Shown here: piece after piece, positions 12,863 through 25,781 of the stretch
Numbering within the stretch: the stretch's first letter is position 1
Layout of the letters: each line of letters starts with the position of its first letter
DNA from: Paramecium pentaurelia
Taxonomy: Eukaryota; Ciliophora; Oligohymenophorea; Peniculida; Parameciidae
Direction of reading: 5' to 3'
Assembly (NCBI GenBank): GCA_905183005.1
Contig: CAJJDO010000050.1
Coordinates: 327,851-391,850 of the forward strand
Length of the DNA: 64,000 nucleotides
Program-made: the position numbers and the translations under genes
Notes under the pieces: generated by a model
Seen by the model: the letters and a program-made list of their open reading frames with translations, nothing else
Database searches by the model: none
Told to the model about the DNA's origin: nothing

Positions 12863-13755
12863 ATGATATCTACACCTAATTGTATTGAATCTAAAATTTA
12901 TGAAATATAAACTAACACACATACACCTAAATCAGAACATGAGGAATTCAAATAAATTTTAATAAAATTATGGATTTAGATCTCGAAATCTTTTAATGAA
13001 GACTTTGAAGAAATTTTATAACTTGGTATCAATTCAGATATCTAAGATGTTGTGAATGCTATACTAATTATTGAGGAGGCAAGATTAGAGTAAATAAAAG
13101 TATAAAATTATTTTATATTTTTTAAGAGCGATAGATATTAGATTTAGCTTCTTAAAGATGAAATTTAATTTCTTAAAGAATAAAGAAATATTAATTCTGG
13201 AAATGATGAATTTAAAGAGGTTTAACAATAGTATAGGGAATTAAGTGAGTTAGTTATTCAATTAAAATAATCAAATGAATAAAAAGATCATTAAATAATG
13301 GAATAAACTAATTTAAACTAATAACTATAAATTGAACTCAATCTATTGACATCTTAAATTAATAATTTATCATCAGCTTTGGTTGAGTCTAAAGAAGAAA
13401 AAATATTATACATGGAATAATCATAGAAATAAATTAAATAATTGATGGAGAAAGATCTATAATAAAACAAAATGATCTAAATTCTTTAGATATAAAAAAT
13501 TGAATTGGAAAACATGATTAAAAAAACTAATCAAAGAAATTTTATTGAATCTTCTAATCATTAAATTTCACAAACTTAGAGAGAAGAAGATCAAGCCAGA
13601 ATACTAAGTTGTTCACCAAGTACGATTTCAAAATATTTTAAGGAACTACTCATATTGATTTTTCAAAAATTGTCTTATAAAGTCTCCAAAACAAAAAAAC
13701 TGAAATGGTTTCAGGATAATCGCTTACATAAATTCCATACAGATTTGGAAAATGA
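12863..13755 (+). CDS. coiled-coil protein
   Basis: The product has 280 residues, with introns at 13100-13126 (27 nt) and 13620-13642 (23 nt). An N-terminal helical region (about 70 residues) leads into a Glu/Gln/Leu/Lys-rich coiled coil covering most of the protein. The tail after the second intron reads RTTHIDFSKIVLQSLQNKK. No enzymatic motif is present. The structural or tethering role is inferred from composition only. It is convergent with mre11, with 171 bp between stops. Confidence 0.65.
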
Positions 13756-13926
13756 TAATAATCATATAAATTGTTTATTAAAAATATTTTACAAACATAT
13801 TTCTAGATTATATTATAAAAATTAAGTCAGTAGATTGTTATTTTTCAACATTTTAAAATCTTAATTTAGAAAAAAAACAAATATATTGAAAAAATAATAT
13901 TATAAATATTTTTATGATATAGAGAT

Positions 13927-16043
13927 TCAGAATAATTTATTCATTCCCATTTTATAAGGTTACAATTCTATTTTTTATTTTTACTTTTTATTCAAAATTA
14001 CAACATCATCTTCTTTTTTTATAGGTTATCTCTTTTTAGGTCCTTTCTTTCCTTTTTTATCTTTTTTTTCTTCAAAATCTTCATCCTCTTATTCATCTTA
14101 ACCAAATATACTTATTTATGTCTAACCATTCTTAGGAATAGAGTCATCCTCTATTATAATTGGAGATTATAAATGATTTTCTTATTTCTAAAATTAAATT
14201 TATTTTGAAGGCATTGTTTAAAAAGAAGCATTCTATTTACTCACTTAATTTAAATTAATCTTATTTGTATCAATTCTAAAATCTTCCTAAAATTTAGTAA
14301 ACATTTAGCTTATATCAAATCCAAAATCAGTACAATAAAGTTATTCATATTTTGTTTTACCTTCAAAATTTTTAATAATTGCATCACGTATTTAAAAAAT
14401 AAGAGACTCTTGATATTCTTTTTACTTTTTCACAATTTATAATATTCTATTATTATATTAAGGTATAATATTATCTTTAAATTTCTCAATTGTCTTTGGA
14501 TATAAATCATTAAATAAATTAGACTTTTCCTTATTAGTTGATGATAAAAAGTTATCAAGAATGTTTAAGAAATCTCCTTATTCTATTATTTAAAAGTTTT
14601 ATTAATACAACTTTTATGATAACTTAAAATATGAAATCTATAATTACCATATTTGAAAATTCATTCATCATAGTTTAATTTTGAGAATTAATTTCTACTT
14701 TACTTCTTAAAATATTATCAAATTATTAATTAAGTTAATTAGCTTATTCTTTTCGTTTTTATATTTAAGCTTATAGATTTGATTTCTTCTCCCAAAATTT
14801 AAATATTTAATCTGGATTTGATACTCTATCTGCAAATTTAGTTTCAATATATCTCATTCTCATTATTTCAAATCCAGAATACTCTACTTTAATTCTTAAT
14901 AATGGTTTTTTCTATCTATATTAACTAGTTGAATAATAATTAATTAATTCTTTTTCAACAAAATCAAATAATAATTTTTCAGCTATTTCCTAATTATTAA
15001 TATTTAAATTATTTTCAGCTGATTTTATTAATTCATTTAATTCAATATTCTTATAAATCATAGGTCTATAACTATTTTCAAGTTTAATGCTTTCAAATTT
15101 CATTTGATTCTTTGTAAGTGTAAATAATCCTGCTTATTTAATTAAAGATTCATATTCAATTATTGATGTTGCAACAGTACTTCCTGGATAAAATACTTAA
15201 AAATGTTCACATGTATCTAAAGTATATATTCTATAATAAAATCAATTTAATTTTTACGCTTCATGTTCATGACCCCAAATCAATAGATCAATTTTATAAT
15301 TTTTAAAATAAATTGGATCTATAAAATTCTTTTCATCTTAAAAATGATTACCCTTATATTTATTTTAATGAATAATTAGAATATTAAAATTATTTTCATC
15401 TAATTAATCTAATACCAATTTCCCATCATTAATTATTTTATATAATTAATAATCTTTCATATAACCTAAACCATAGAGTGCAATCTTTTAATTATTCTTA
15501 ACAAGAACAATAGGTTTTATACAAACATTTGATTAATCAGTGATTTTTCCAATATAATTTAAATATTTAGATTCATGAAGAATATCTAAAATGGAAACAC
15601 TTTCATTTCTTTCAGTAACTATATCATCATGATTACCATTTATAATAAAGATAGGTAATTGTACATTAAAATTAGAACAACTAAAATTAGGTTAATAATT
15701 GAGTGAATTGACTTCCATTTAAATTCCTCCAAAATTATCTCCAAATACATGTCTTTATAGAATATCAACACATTTAAGTAAACAATGTTCTGTTGGATGT
15801 TTCTCATGAAATAAATCCCTTATTTTTAAATAGAACTCATACCCTCCCAATATAACAAAATCTACATTTTATTGTGAAGCTATTAAAAGGACTTCTTCAA
15901 AAGCATCAAAAGCATCTTAATATCTATTAGATTTTGGTCCCACATTTTCATTTGCTCCAAGATGATTATCAGAAGCAACTAAAAACTTATATATAATTTT
16001 CAAAGTCAAATACTTTAATGAATTGATTCCTATTAATTTACAT
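13927..16043 (-). CDS. MRE11: MRE11 double-strand-break repair nuclease
   Basis: Mre11 is the manganese-dependent nuclease of the Mre11-Rad50-Nbs1 complex, acting on double-strand breaks and telomeres. The gene encodes 679 residues, a normal Mre11 length, with introns at 15986-16013 (28 nt), 15819-15842 (24 nt) and 14623-14647 (25 nt). Phosphoesterase motifs are in order: ASDNHLGANE, GGDLFHEKHPT (interrupted by intron 2), the NGNHDD motif and IIHQNK ... IWGHEHEA. The capping domain follows (LLRIKVEYSGFEIMR). The C-terminal 150 residues are charged, with a Lys-rich stretch (KKDKKGKKGPKKRQP) that probably binds DNA. The first intron lies ten codons after the ATG and decides the start. In ciliates repair nucleases also matter for programmed genome rearrangement. 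Confidence 0.93.
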
Positions 16044-16067
16044 TAAATAATAAAATTCTTAGAATTG

Positions 16068-16105
<38 letters not shown>
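16068..16105. repeat. (ATA)n microsatellite
   Basis: About 12.5 uninterrupted ATA units lie in the 78-bp gap between the mre11 start and the stop of the next minus-strand gene, so in the mre11 promoter region. Its length is likely to be polymorphic. Confidence 0.9.
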
Positions 16106-16107
<2 letters not shown>

Positions 16108-16121
16108 TAAAGTACAATAAA

Positions 16122-17177
16122 TCATAATTTATTATTACTTTTTAAGTTAATAAGCTTTTTATATTATTCACTATCCTACTTATAAGAGGTTAGATTTCTA
16201 AATATTAATATTAGAATAAATACCCGAAATTGATAATATTTTCATTTCCTTTATTGATTTGAATAGGTTGATCAAGAATAAGTTGTTATTTTATGAGTTA
16301 TATGGATTCTTCATTTCTTCTTGTAATTTATTCTAATTACTCAAGTTTTTAAAGAGATTGATAGCCATACTAAAATCTTGGATTTATAAATTACATCTTA
16401 TTATTTTTTGCTTTCATTTATAAAATCACAAAGTTAATGTTAAATATTTCTATTGAATTAATCTAATTAATCTTATCTCATTTTTATAGTATGAATATCT
16501 TTTTACATTTTATTCATTTGAAATTCCATTCTTCTATAAGATTCTTATTATTCAATATTCAATTTCTTATTACTATCTGCTCTAATTAGAGTATTAAATA
16601 GTGAGCTTGATAATTCAATTTTAGATTTCTAATGTTAATCAGATTTTTGTTTATGACTATTTAATTTGCTCCCATTTAATTCTACTCTATTCTTATCTGG
16701 TGTTAAACTAGAACTATTATTCTTATTATTTGATTATAATAAGATTTAACTATGTTTTTTTTATAGTTCATTCGTGAAGCTAAGATGTTTATTTTTATCC
16801 TATCCTTCACTATTTATTGTTTTTTAAGTTATTTCTTTTATGGGATGACTGCCTTTAATCATATATTAGATTTATGAAATAAGATTAGAACAACTTCCTT
16901 AATTTTTTAGATTTTCTTTTTATTCTTAGGAACGATTGTTTTTAATATTTTGATCAATAATTTGAGTCTTTTTAGCAGATTAAATTGATTATTCAGTTGA
17001 TGATGCTATATCTGTCTACTCAGGTATTTAGAATAGCACATTACCAAAGCTTTGATTCTTTTGCATTATTTTGTGTGTATTATTTTCTTCTATTAATCCT
17101 GAAATTTTAGAACTTAAAATTTATTAGAAATCATTATTTGACATAGCCCTTCTATGATTATTTTTTGGCTTATTCAT
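16122..17177 (-). CDS. Ser/Asn/Lys-rich protein with C-terminal helix, function unknown
   Basis: The frame encodes 332 residues after removal of introns 16340-16370 (31 nt) and 16198-16223 (26 nt). The first 220 residues are low complexity (Ser, Asn, Lys, Gln) and probably disordered. Residues 230-300 form a likely coiled coil (RMEFQMNKMQKDIHTIKM). Both introns are needed to reach the TGA at 16122. I recognise no domain. It is divergent from the stomatin-like gene, with 43 bp between the start codons. Confidence 0.6.
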
Positions 17178-17220
17178 TCAAATTCAAAATAAATAATAAT
17201 CGATTATATAGATTAAAATT

Positions 17221-18239
17221 ATGTTTGGATATAAACTCTTCACAATAGTAAGAGAAAAAACTGTTGTTATTGTAGAACAATTAGGAAAATATCACAGAAC
17301 CTTACAACCTGGTTTAAACTTCCTTATTCCACTCATTGACAGAGCAGCATACACTTAATCCTTAAAAGAAGAAATCTTACCTATTGAAAAATAATAAGTT
17401 ATAACTAAAGATAATGTTGCCATTCATCTTGATGGTATAGCATTTATTCGTATTATTGATCCATTTAAAGCATCTTATTAGGTATATTACTATATTCATT
17501 TAAATAGGTAAGTGAACCATAAAATGCTATTAAATTGTTGTGTCAAACTATACTTAGATCAGAAATAGGTAAATTAAAATTAGATCAACTCCTCTAAGAA
17601 CGATCTGCATTGAATCGTGCTTTGTAAAGTGGTCTAAGTAAGGCTGCAGCAGAATGGGGTTACACTAGTTTGGGGGTTGAAATATTACAAATTGATATAC
17701 CAGAAGAAATAAGAGTTTCAATGTAAGCCTAAGTTGTTGCTGAAAGAAATAAAAGAAGAGAAATTTTAGAAAGTGAAGGCAAACAAATTAGCGAAATCAA
17801 TATTGCTACAGGTGCAAAAACTGCTGCCATTAAAATTGCAGAAGGAGATGCTGAAGCAGTTAGACTTGTTTCATAAAATGAAGCTAAAGCCTTAAATTAA
17901 ATTGGTGAAGCTCTATAAGAATAATCTAAAAAAAGAGTTTTAGATTATATACTTTTATAACATTACTTAAAAGGATATTCAAGCATTTTGAAATCATCCA
18001 AAGTAGTAGTTGTTCCTAAAGGAAAAGATGGATAAGGAAATGATTTTATGAGTTTGGCTGCTATGATGATGTTCAATAATTAAAATTCTCCAGTTTAAAA
18101 AATTAGAGAAGTTCCCTAAAAGCCTATAGATGTATCTAGTAATTCTACAGCTTCATAAACTGAAATAAGTAAGTTAACTTAAGAATAATTGGATAATCTT
18201 ATTAAAAAGAATGTTTATTATAATGATCCAAGGTATTGA
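17221..18239 (+). CDS. stomatin-like protein (SLP2-type SPFH/band 7)
   Basis: The product has 330 residues with one 26-nt intron (17482-17507). The SPFH domain is complete: VIVEQLGKYHRTLQPGLNF, then VITKDNVAIHLDGIAFIRI, then LRSEIGKLKLDQLLQERSAL and WGYTSLGVEILQIDIPEEIR. The C-terminal coiled coil with repeated AEA/GDAEAVRL follows, as in SLP2. Members form oligomeric rings; SLP2 scaffolds the inner mitochondrial membrane. The protein starts directly at the SPFH region with only a short leader, so mitochondrial targeting cannot be claimed from the sequence. Confidence in the family is high and in the location low. Confidence 0.9.
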
Positions 18240-19147
18240 TTTAAATAATCTTAGACTATATTCAGATGATGAGGAAAAAAGAACACATTGAGTATAAAAT
18301 AAATAAATTTATAAACATTTTTAACAATAACAAACTGTTAATATCTAGATAAACTATTCATAATCTAACATTAAAAAGAATTTTTTAATAAAATCAAAAT
18401 ATTCTTAATTATAAAATTACTTATTTCAGATACATTAAATGTTTTTTTTTTATTTAAAATAATTTTAACCTATTTATAAATGTCTTTATGTTTATAATTC
18501 AATATATTACTGATAATTATAATATATCTATAAATTTTAAAAGATAGAATATTGATTTTATAAATTTTGTGTAAATAAATTTTTAAATCTAAGTTTATTT
18601 TTATTTATTAAGTATAAGAAATAAAGTGAAACTGATGAGAATTCTTTTGTAAAATATTTAGCTTTATGATTTAATAAATTTACTAATATTTTTAGAAGTA
18701 TCTTAGATATTCTCATAAGATTTTTTGTTAATTATATTAGCAATATACTATTTTGTAATTCAATTATTTTTCTCGTCTGTAATTCAATGATTAATTTCTT
18801 TTTAGACATTGTTTCAGATGATGATTCAAATTACAAACATTAAAATTATAGGCACTATATTATAATATGAAATTCAAAAATTATATATAAATTGATACAT
18901 TATTTTGATTTAATAGTAAAAGTTAAGCATTATATTAAAAATCTTATGATATTTTCTAAATAAATATATTATTAAAAAATAAATTACTATGTATTATACA
19001 AATATAAAATAAGAAATAATGGAAGTCTATTATATTCAATACTTACTTTATATTCATTAATTTGTTATTTTTTTATTTCTTTTTATTCTTAGATTCTATC
19101 TATTAACTTGATATCTAGATTCTATTTCTTATCAATAATTTAATTAA
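18240..19147. other. gene-poor 0.9 kb stretch, possible small minus-strand ORF
   Basis: This is AT-rich DNA between two plus-strand genes. The minus strand has a 127-codon frame from ATG 18809 to TGA 18426 starting MSKKKLIIELQTRKIIELQN, but its composition drifts to AT-driven Ile, Leu, Lys and Asn. In DNA this AT-rich with one stop codon, such frames arise by chance. It could be a decayed gene or a very short tail-anchored protein. I do not call it. Confidence 0.4.
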
Positions 19148-20762
19148 ATGATGTTCGAAAGTATCTGTTAATTTGACAACCATGGATTAAAACCAATATT
19201 AGGAGTATGCACAAACTTAACATGCAAAAAATTTAGACCTTATTGTCATTAATGTTTGATAGAATTTCACTTTGATCATATTACAGAAATTAAGGATTTA
19301 CATTAAATATCATTTTGGTCTTAAAGCTGTGCTCCTTTATAAGAACAATTGATTTAATCAATCAATTAATATAGCAGCATAGTTGATTAACTTACAAATC
19401 TAAAGAATTCTTTATAATTTGATTGTTCAATTGATCTATCACTACTCAGATTGTCAGATTTAAATAATCATATAAATTCTTTAGTAAACTTATCATCAAT
19501 TTAAGATTTTATTCAAGATATATTTAATAAATCTCAAGATTAATTAGAAATGGTGACAATGTTGTGCAAAGAAACAATTTCTTTATAATGTATCATTTTA
19601 TATAATTATATTTTAAGAATATAAAGAAAACATTTATTATTAAGAGGATAAGCCAGAAGAATTATTAGATGATATATAAATACTTGCTGAAATAAATGAG
19701 ATAAAGATAGAATCGATTGAAAAAAAATCAAACATAGATATAGATACAAATTTAAGTTAAAATGATACTAATATTAAAACCCCAGAAAAATAACCAAGAT
19801 TAAGTTTAAATGATTCTAATATCAAAACCCCAGAAAAATAAACAGGAAATTAAATGCCAAAAATTAGAAATTCAGAACAAAATAGCAAAGTAAAATCAAA
19901 TTAGAATAATACTTCATAAATTAGATCTTAATCTTATAAAAATTAAATCTCAACAACTCAATAAAGAAATAGTATTAGTAATCTAAAAAAAATAATTAAT
20001 TAACCAAAATAATAATAAGTTTAAACATTATCAAAAGAATAAAATTATATGTTGTAATTAAAAGTAATATAGCCTGAAAAAGATAAATAAAAAACAATAA
20101 AAACACAAGAAAATGAGATTACATCTCCTAGTAATTAGAGTTCAATATTTATTTAATAACAAGAACCATTAACAACAACAACTATAATATAATAACAAGG
20201 ATTTAGATTCTCAGAAAACTTAAGATCTTAAAGGACTAAATTATAGAAAAATTGTAAAATAGCAATAGGTTCTGGAGGGTTTGTTCTTTGTGAACCTTGT
20301 ATTCCAATGGAAGGACAAAGTTAATTTGAAATCTTAATTGATAAATGTGATCTAGTATATTTAGGAATTTGTAGTAAATTCATTGTATAAACTTATAATT
20401 TTGAACCTAATATTTAAGCATTTGATACTCATGGGTATTAATCTTTATTATTAATAAAATTAGTTCCTATCTTATAAGTAATAATGGATTTTCATATTCT
20501 TGTATGGAATAAGAATTAAATAATGTTAAGTAAAAGTTAAATTTTAGTTCAGGAGATAAAATTACAATAACTGTAAATTTTGTATCATCTTTAATTACAT
20601 GGAAAACTATGTATAAAAAACTATTTGTATTATTTTGATTATTATATAAAGACTATGAGATTTGATAATACTAAGGAAATGTATGTTTGTGTTAAATTTC
20701 AGAGACTAAGATTTTCAAATGACTCTTAAGTAGAAATTTTGAATTATGAATTAAATAATTGA
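19148..20762 (+). CDS. zinc-finger protein with C-terminal SPRY-like domain
   Basis: This gene encodes 510 residues, with introns at 19590-19617 (28 nt), 20435-20463 (29 nt) and 20627-20651 (25 nt). The N-terminus has a B-box-like Cys/His finger: C-x-F-x2-H-G ... VCTNLTCKKFRPYCHQC ... H. A helical region and a disordered Asn/Gln/Lys stretch follow. The latter contains two near-identical copies of LNDxNIKTPEKQ (about 19750-19840). The last 150 residues resemble a SPRY/B30.2 fold: IGSGGFVLCEPCIPM, YLGICSKF, DTHGSYLISNNG, GDKITITVNF. TRIM proteins share the B-box plus B30.2 order, but no RING is seen here. A ligand- or protein-binding role is likely. Confidence 0.7.
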
Positions 20763-20781
20763 TTATTATATAATATTTAAA

Positions 20782-21251
20782 ATGAACAAATTGTCTTATC
20801 AACCTCTTGGTTTTGTTTTAAAATTCGATCCACCCATAATTGGATTATTATATCATCCCATAGAGAATAAGAAAGTAAATAAGAAAAAGAGGAAGTGCTA
20901 TGCTATTCATTTGAATAATTTAATCTTCTTAGTTGAACCTGAAGATATTGTAGAGGCATTATTTAATGAACATTAAGAGTTCTTAGATCCTGATATTGTC
21001 AAACCCTAACAAGTACATTTGATCATTTAATAAGGTCTATAAATTAGTGTTGCGATTAGTTGCTTATAGAGATCATTAGTTAAGAAATATGCAAGAAATG
21101 GGAGAAGATATGGGTACTTTTATTTTACCATATTAAAGGTGATGGTTATTATGAAGAGGAAGAGGAAGTACCTGTCTAACCACCTAAAGGTAAAGGAGGA
21201 AAAGCATAAGCATAATAAAGAAGAACTAATGATAATAATAGATCATTTTGA
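20782..21251 (+). CDS. CEP19-like basal-body protein
   Basis: The product has 140 residues, close to CEP19 size, with introns at 21013-21034 (22 nt) and 21114-21138 (25 nt). The N-terminal half matches the CEP19 pattern as I remember it: GFVLKFDPPIIGLLYHP, a basic stretch KKKRKCYAIHLNNL, then PEDIVEALFNEHQEFL. The tail is acidic and then Lys/Gln-rich (GDGYYEEEEEVPVQPPK). CEP19 binds FOP at centrioles and helps start ciliogenesis. The start codon is only 19 bp after the stop of the preceding gene, so its promoter must lie in that gene or be very short. Confidence 0.6.
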
Positions 21252-21292
21252 TTTTTTATATTATAACGATAATTACAATTTGAATTTAATTT

Positions 21293-22242
21293 ATGAGGAG
21301 ATAAAACCTCAAACAAGATCTTTATTCACAAATCTCGACAATTGGATAGTCATCCTCATCAAAAAGAAGCAACTTAAATATTGATGATTTGATTTATTAG
21401 TTCAAAATGAGAAAATCAAATTAGAAATTAGCAAAACAATACTCTGAAATCATTAAAATATTTGATAACAAGCAATCACCAAAATAACCTTTTGAATATT
21501 AAAGTGGCAAATTACAAACTAAAGTTAGATTAAGAACAGATGAATCTTAAGAACTACTATAATATTAAGAAACAAAATAAAGACTTTCACATTAAATAGA
21601 TATTCATCAAATAATAAATGAGACATCTCCTATTAAGATTACACCTAGACTTAATTATGAGAATTTTAAGACATTTTAAGAAACTGAAAGAAAATCATAT
21701 GAATCTAATAATTATAATACACATTTAGCTAATTTTGGTCCTTTATCTTCAAATCAATGTGAAACAGATGAAGAAATATAATAGATTTCATAATAAAGTG
21801 TTTAAAAATTATCAAAATTTAAAACTTTTGAATAGGAGTAATTTTAAAAATGTTTTGTATAAATTAGTTCTTAAATTGAAAAAATTAATATAAAATTCAA
21901 AAAGTAGGGATTCATAATGATTAAATTGTTTTCTAAATGGACTTTAAAAGAAAAGGCTACAAAAATGTATTTTAGATTTTTTGAACGCAAAATTTAATCA
22001 TATTTTGATTTGTTTTAAATTTATGAACCATCAATAGAAGAAAATAATTATGATAATCAAAATACAAATTAAAGTATATTATCAGAAAATGTTTTGACTC
22101 CAATTAATTTGAATATTTAAAATTTTTAAATTCCTACACTTAAACCTGTAACTTAATTTGGTGCAATAAATGTAATATATTTAATTATAATTTAATATAG
22201 TTTGAGGAGTATTTGAAAAAGAAGAATCAGAATATTGAATGA
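21293..22242 (+). CDS. unassigned protein
   Basis: The frame encodes 306 residues with one 29-nt intron near the end (22172-22200). The first 190 residues are polar (Ser, Gln, Lys, Asn, Glu). A more hydrophobic, basic middle section (KKQGFIMIKLFSKWTLKEKA, KMYFRFFERKIQSYFDLF) looks like an amphipathic helix pair. The end reads FEEYLKKKNQNIE. No family recognised. It lies 42 bp after the CEP19-like gene and is convergent with the TTLL gene (65 bp between stops). Confidence 0.55.
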
Positions 22243-22307
22243 ATGTTTAATATTGATTTACTTAATTTATTAACAAAATATAAAATATATTCAAACAAAA
22301 ATAAAAT

Positions 22308-24060
22308 TCAGATAATCCAATTAGATCCATCTTCGAAATATTTTTATATTAGTTTATTATGGAATCTTGGATATTCAAAATATTATTCATATTCAAATAA
22401 ATTTTGTTTATTTGGGTACAAACATTTAAATTGACCAAGTCTTAATTATTCTTCTAGCGATTGTATCATCACATCTAAATCTGTTTAATTTACTTTTTAT
22501 CTAAAGTTTCTTGAATTAATTGATTAAATTTCATTGATATTTCTTTCAAATAGTCTCTTTTTTATCTATATCCTAAAAGCCTTTTTATAATAATATTCAA
22601 TTCCTATCAAATGTAACATATCTGATATCAATTAAGTTTTTATTTAAGCATCTAATTCTGATGCTGAATTTAATGAAGGACTTACATTCACTTCTAATAA
22701 CCAAGGTTTTAATGTTTCATCTATTAATATATCAAATCCAAATAATTCAAAATAATTATTTTTATGTTCAGAAGCTAATAATTATATAAGAATATAATTA
22801 CTTTTTCCATTTCTATCAAGCAAAAGAGGTTCAGCAGCAATACAAGTTTTCAATACTACATCTTAGATTGATTTAAATAATATTTTATGGTTAATACCTT
22901 AAGCGATTAATTATTATTTATATTCTTTATGTGACCACTTTGAGGCTTTTACTTATTATTCCATATCTTAATTATTAGCTATAAAATTTGGAGATTGTTT
23001 ATTAACTGAGAAATTAGTTAAATGTATGAATCTCTTTTTAATATCTGAACTTTTTAGTGAATATTCTTATGTAGCAAATCTAACCAATCCATCTTTATAC
23101 ATATAAACTCTTAAAGGATCAATTGATGTAATCAAAACATAAACTCTAAGATCATATTTAAAATTATTAATTAAATGAGGATTGGATATATAATCCATTA
23201 CTAAATATCTTTTATCTGCAGTCAATTTAGTTTTTTTATTTATTAATTTTATTCCATTTCCTCTAGCACTAGCAACTGGTTTTTTAATCCATAATGTTTT
23301 TTTTGGAGCAGACTCTCTTATTCCTTCAAATCTCTCAAAATCATATTACAATAAATAAGTGTTTGGAATAAAGTAGTATTCTGTTGGAAATTTTCTTTTA
23401 ACTTTCGAAAGATGAATCCATAAATTATCCTTTCTTCCTACACTCCAACAACCAGGAAAATGATTTGTTTTTTAATACTTTTTCATTTCTTTTAAAGTTT
23501 CTTTACTAGCTATTCCCCAATAAATTAACCAATTTTCTTCATCACTTCTTTCAAATCCAGCAGCCTCAAAAGCACTTAAAATGCATTTGAATGGTACCTA
23601 TCCTTAGAGCTTATAATATAGTGGTTTTTTGATCTGCTCTACTAAAAATTGTTAAGATCTTGTTTATTGAAGCATTTCTTAAATATCATATAATTGTACA
23701 TGGATATGGAAAATAGATAGTATATACATGAGGTCTATAAGGAGATTGCCAAACAAGTTAAGATTGTTATATACTAGTTGTAGTTGATGGTTCCATCAAA
23801 GAACAATCTATTTCTAAATTTCTCTCAGTCAATACTTTATTAGTACAAGTATCAGTTTATGAGAATATTTATTTTTGCTTTATATGTCTAGTTATTAATG
23901 ATCGGTTGCGTATTTTTGGTTGTTTTTAAATGACTTTGATAGTGTTATTTTATGATTATGATTAAGATGTAGCTCTAGAATGAATAGTTAATGAAGATGT
24001 AGCTAGAGGAGCATAAACAGTTTATACTTTTCTACTCTCTATTTATACCCTTTTTTACAT
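22308..24060 (-). CDS. tubulin tyrosine ligase-like protein (TTLL4/5-type polyglutamylase)
   Basis: The product has 576 residues with one 22-nt intron (23678-23699). TTLL enzymes are ATP-grasp ligases that add glutamate side chains to tubulin in axonemes and basal bodies. Visible motifs in order are FPGCWSVGRKDNLW, the nucleotide-binding lysines around LWIKKPVASARGNGIKL, YISNPHLINNFKYDLRVYVL, RFIHLTNFSVNK and the metal-binding FELFGFDILIDETLKPWLLE followed by VNVSPSL. That last block is typical of polyglutamylases. A 120-residue N-terminal extension is Ser/Thr-rich, and the C-terminal 100 residues are helical. It could act with the CEP41 homologue in this window, since CEP41 delivers a TTLL to cilia in animals. 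Confidence 0.9.
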
Positions 24061-24079
24061 TTTATTAATTAAAATAAAA

Positions 24080-25753
24080 TCATTAATTTTTTAGCGATGA
24101 CGGTGTATGCCATGGTAAATCTATATTATATAATCGTTTAGTAGAATTGGAAGAACCATAAAATACAGTATTTTAATTCTTTTTATCTTATTGTTCATTC
24201 TCAAATATTTCAATTTCTTCATCTAATATTTATGGAATCTAAAATATATATATATTAATTAACCCTTGTTTAAGATAATCTTGGTTTCTAATGTTCTTGA
24301 TTACTAATTGCTGTAATAGGTCTTGAAACTTTAGTATATGTAGGCATTACTAAAGCAGTTGATGGTCTCAAAGATGTTTAAGATTAAACTGCTAATTTTC
24401 CACTTGTATTTTTTCTCATTGATGCCTTAGTACTAACTGCACTTGATGCTCTTTATAAATATTCAGTCATAAAAGCTGGATCTTACATCATTTTTTTATG
24501 TTATTAAACATCTAATCTAATATCTTCAATAGCTTCAGATATCTATATTTTTTATGTTTATTTTTAAAATTAAGGATGTTCTTTTAATTATTTAATTGTA
24601 GGTATGCTTTTCCTTGATTCCTCTTATTATAATTATTTATTATGTTAACCACTTTGAGATTACAAAAATTCTTTTGAACCTGCAAATTCTTCTAATAATT
24701 ATACTCTCAACATCTTTCCATTTAATTTAGAATGATTCAAAATTTATTAAGCATTTTTTAATTTAGATTTGATTTCAACATATAATTCAGGATCTCTTAA
24801 GAGTTTTTTAAATTCACCAATACCAGCATCTTTGTTTTTCAAAAATTATTAATGTTTTTATGTTCTTTTTTGAATGTAATATTCATTTCTATCTTTTAAG
24901 GATCTTCCCTTAAATACAGCCTTATCCATATTGTATTGATAATTCATATAATGTTAAATTTTGGCATCTGGATTCTTGGCAGTTTTATATCCAGTTTAAT
25001 CAACTACATAGAGATTATCCTAAAGTAGTGTAATAATTAAACCATTTTTGGATCTCTAGTAAGATCCATTTTAGTTTTAGGAATTTTCTCATAATAAGCC
25101 CATCTGTCAACTGTATTGGCCATAAGGTAGAGAAACTCAAATTCTTAAATGAAACCTTTAATCTAAAGAAAATCAGTGCATCTCTTTATCCATTCTTCCA
25201 AAACACTACTACTTATAGCTTTTCCTATTGCCTGAAATGAAAATAATGAGAAAATGCATATACCCATAATAAATTGTTAATTTCAGTTGCATTACATGGT
25301 ACACCTTCACTCATTAATTCTTATTCTCTAAGATGAAAAATAAGACAAGCATCTTTGATATCCTTCATTCTAGATAAAACAATATGTGATTACGTAAGGA
25401 GTCCATCATGATAAAGTTAAATGGCTGCTTTGATATTGCGAACATTAAGATGTGTTAAACGTCCATTTAGGAACTGTAATAGAGAATAAGTGATATACCC
25501 TAGGAACTTCATGTAAAAATGAAAGAGATCTAAAAGTTGAGTAAATAGTTTAGATATCAATTTTGATCTTTTCAACTATCTAAATTTAATGTTCTTGTTC
25601 AAGGATTTGAACAACCAAGAAAAAGATAGGTTACATCTACATATAATCTGATATGAGCATTCTTAGATCTTCATATTTGATTTAACCTCTTGCACTGAAT
25701 TCACTTTGAATTCCATATATTGTAAATTCTTCTAATTGTTATGCTTCAGTCAT
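24080..25753 (-). CDS. unassigned protein, possible structural/ciliary
   Basis: The gene encodes 522 residues, with introns at 25474-25498 (25 nt), 25232-25263 (32 nt), 25020-25042 (23 nt) and 24239-24263 (25 nt). The first 230 residues look helical and folded (LEEFTIYGIQSEFSARGQIK, GRLTHLNVRNIKAAIQLYHD). The middle is rich in charged helices, and the last 120 residues are Ser/Thr/Pro-rich and disordered, ending DLPWHTPSSLKNQ. No domain recognised. It shares a 28-bp divergent intergenic gap with the next plus-strand gene. Confidence 0.6.
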
Positions 25754-25781
25754 TTATTAATAAATAATTTAATTAATCCAA

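Noticed and set aside
18426..18809. 127-codon minus-strand ORF MSKKKLIIEL...
   Set aside because: Composition follows the AT content, no domain, and with a single stop codon long chance frames are common. Kept only as a note.
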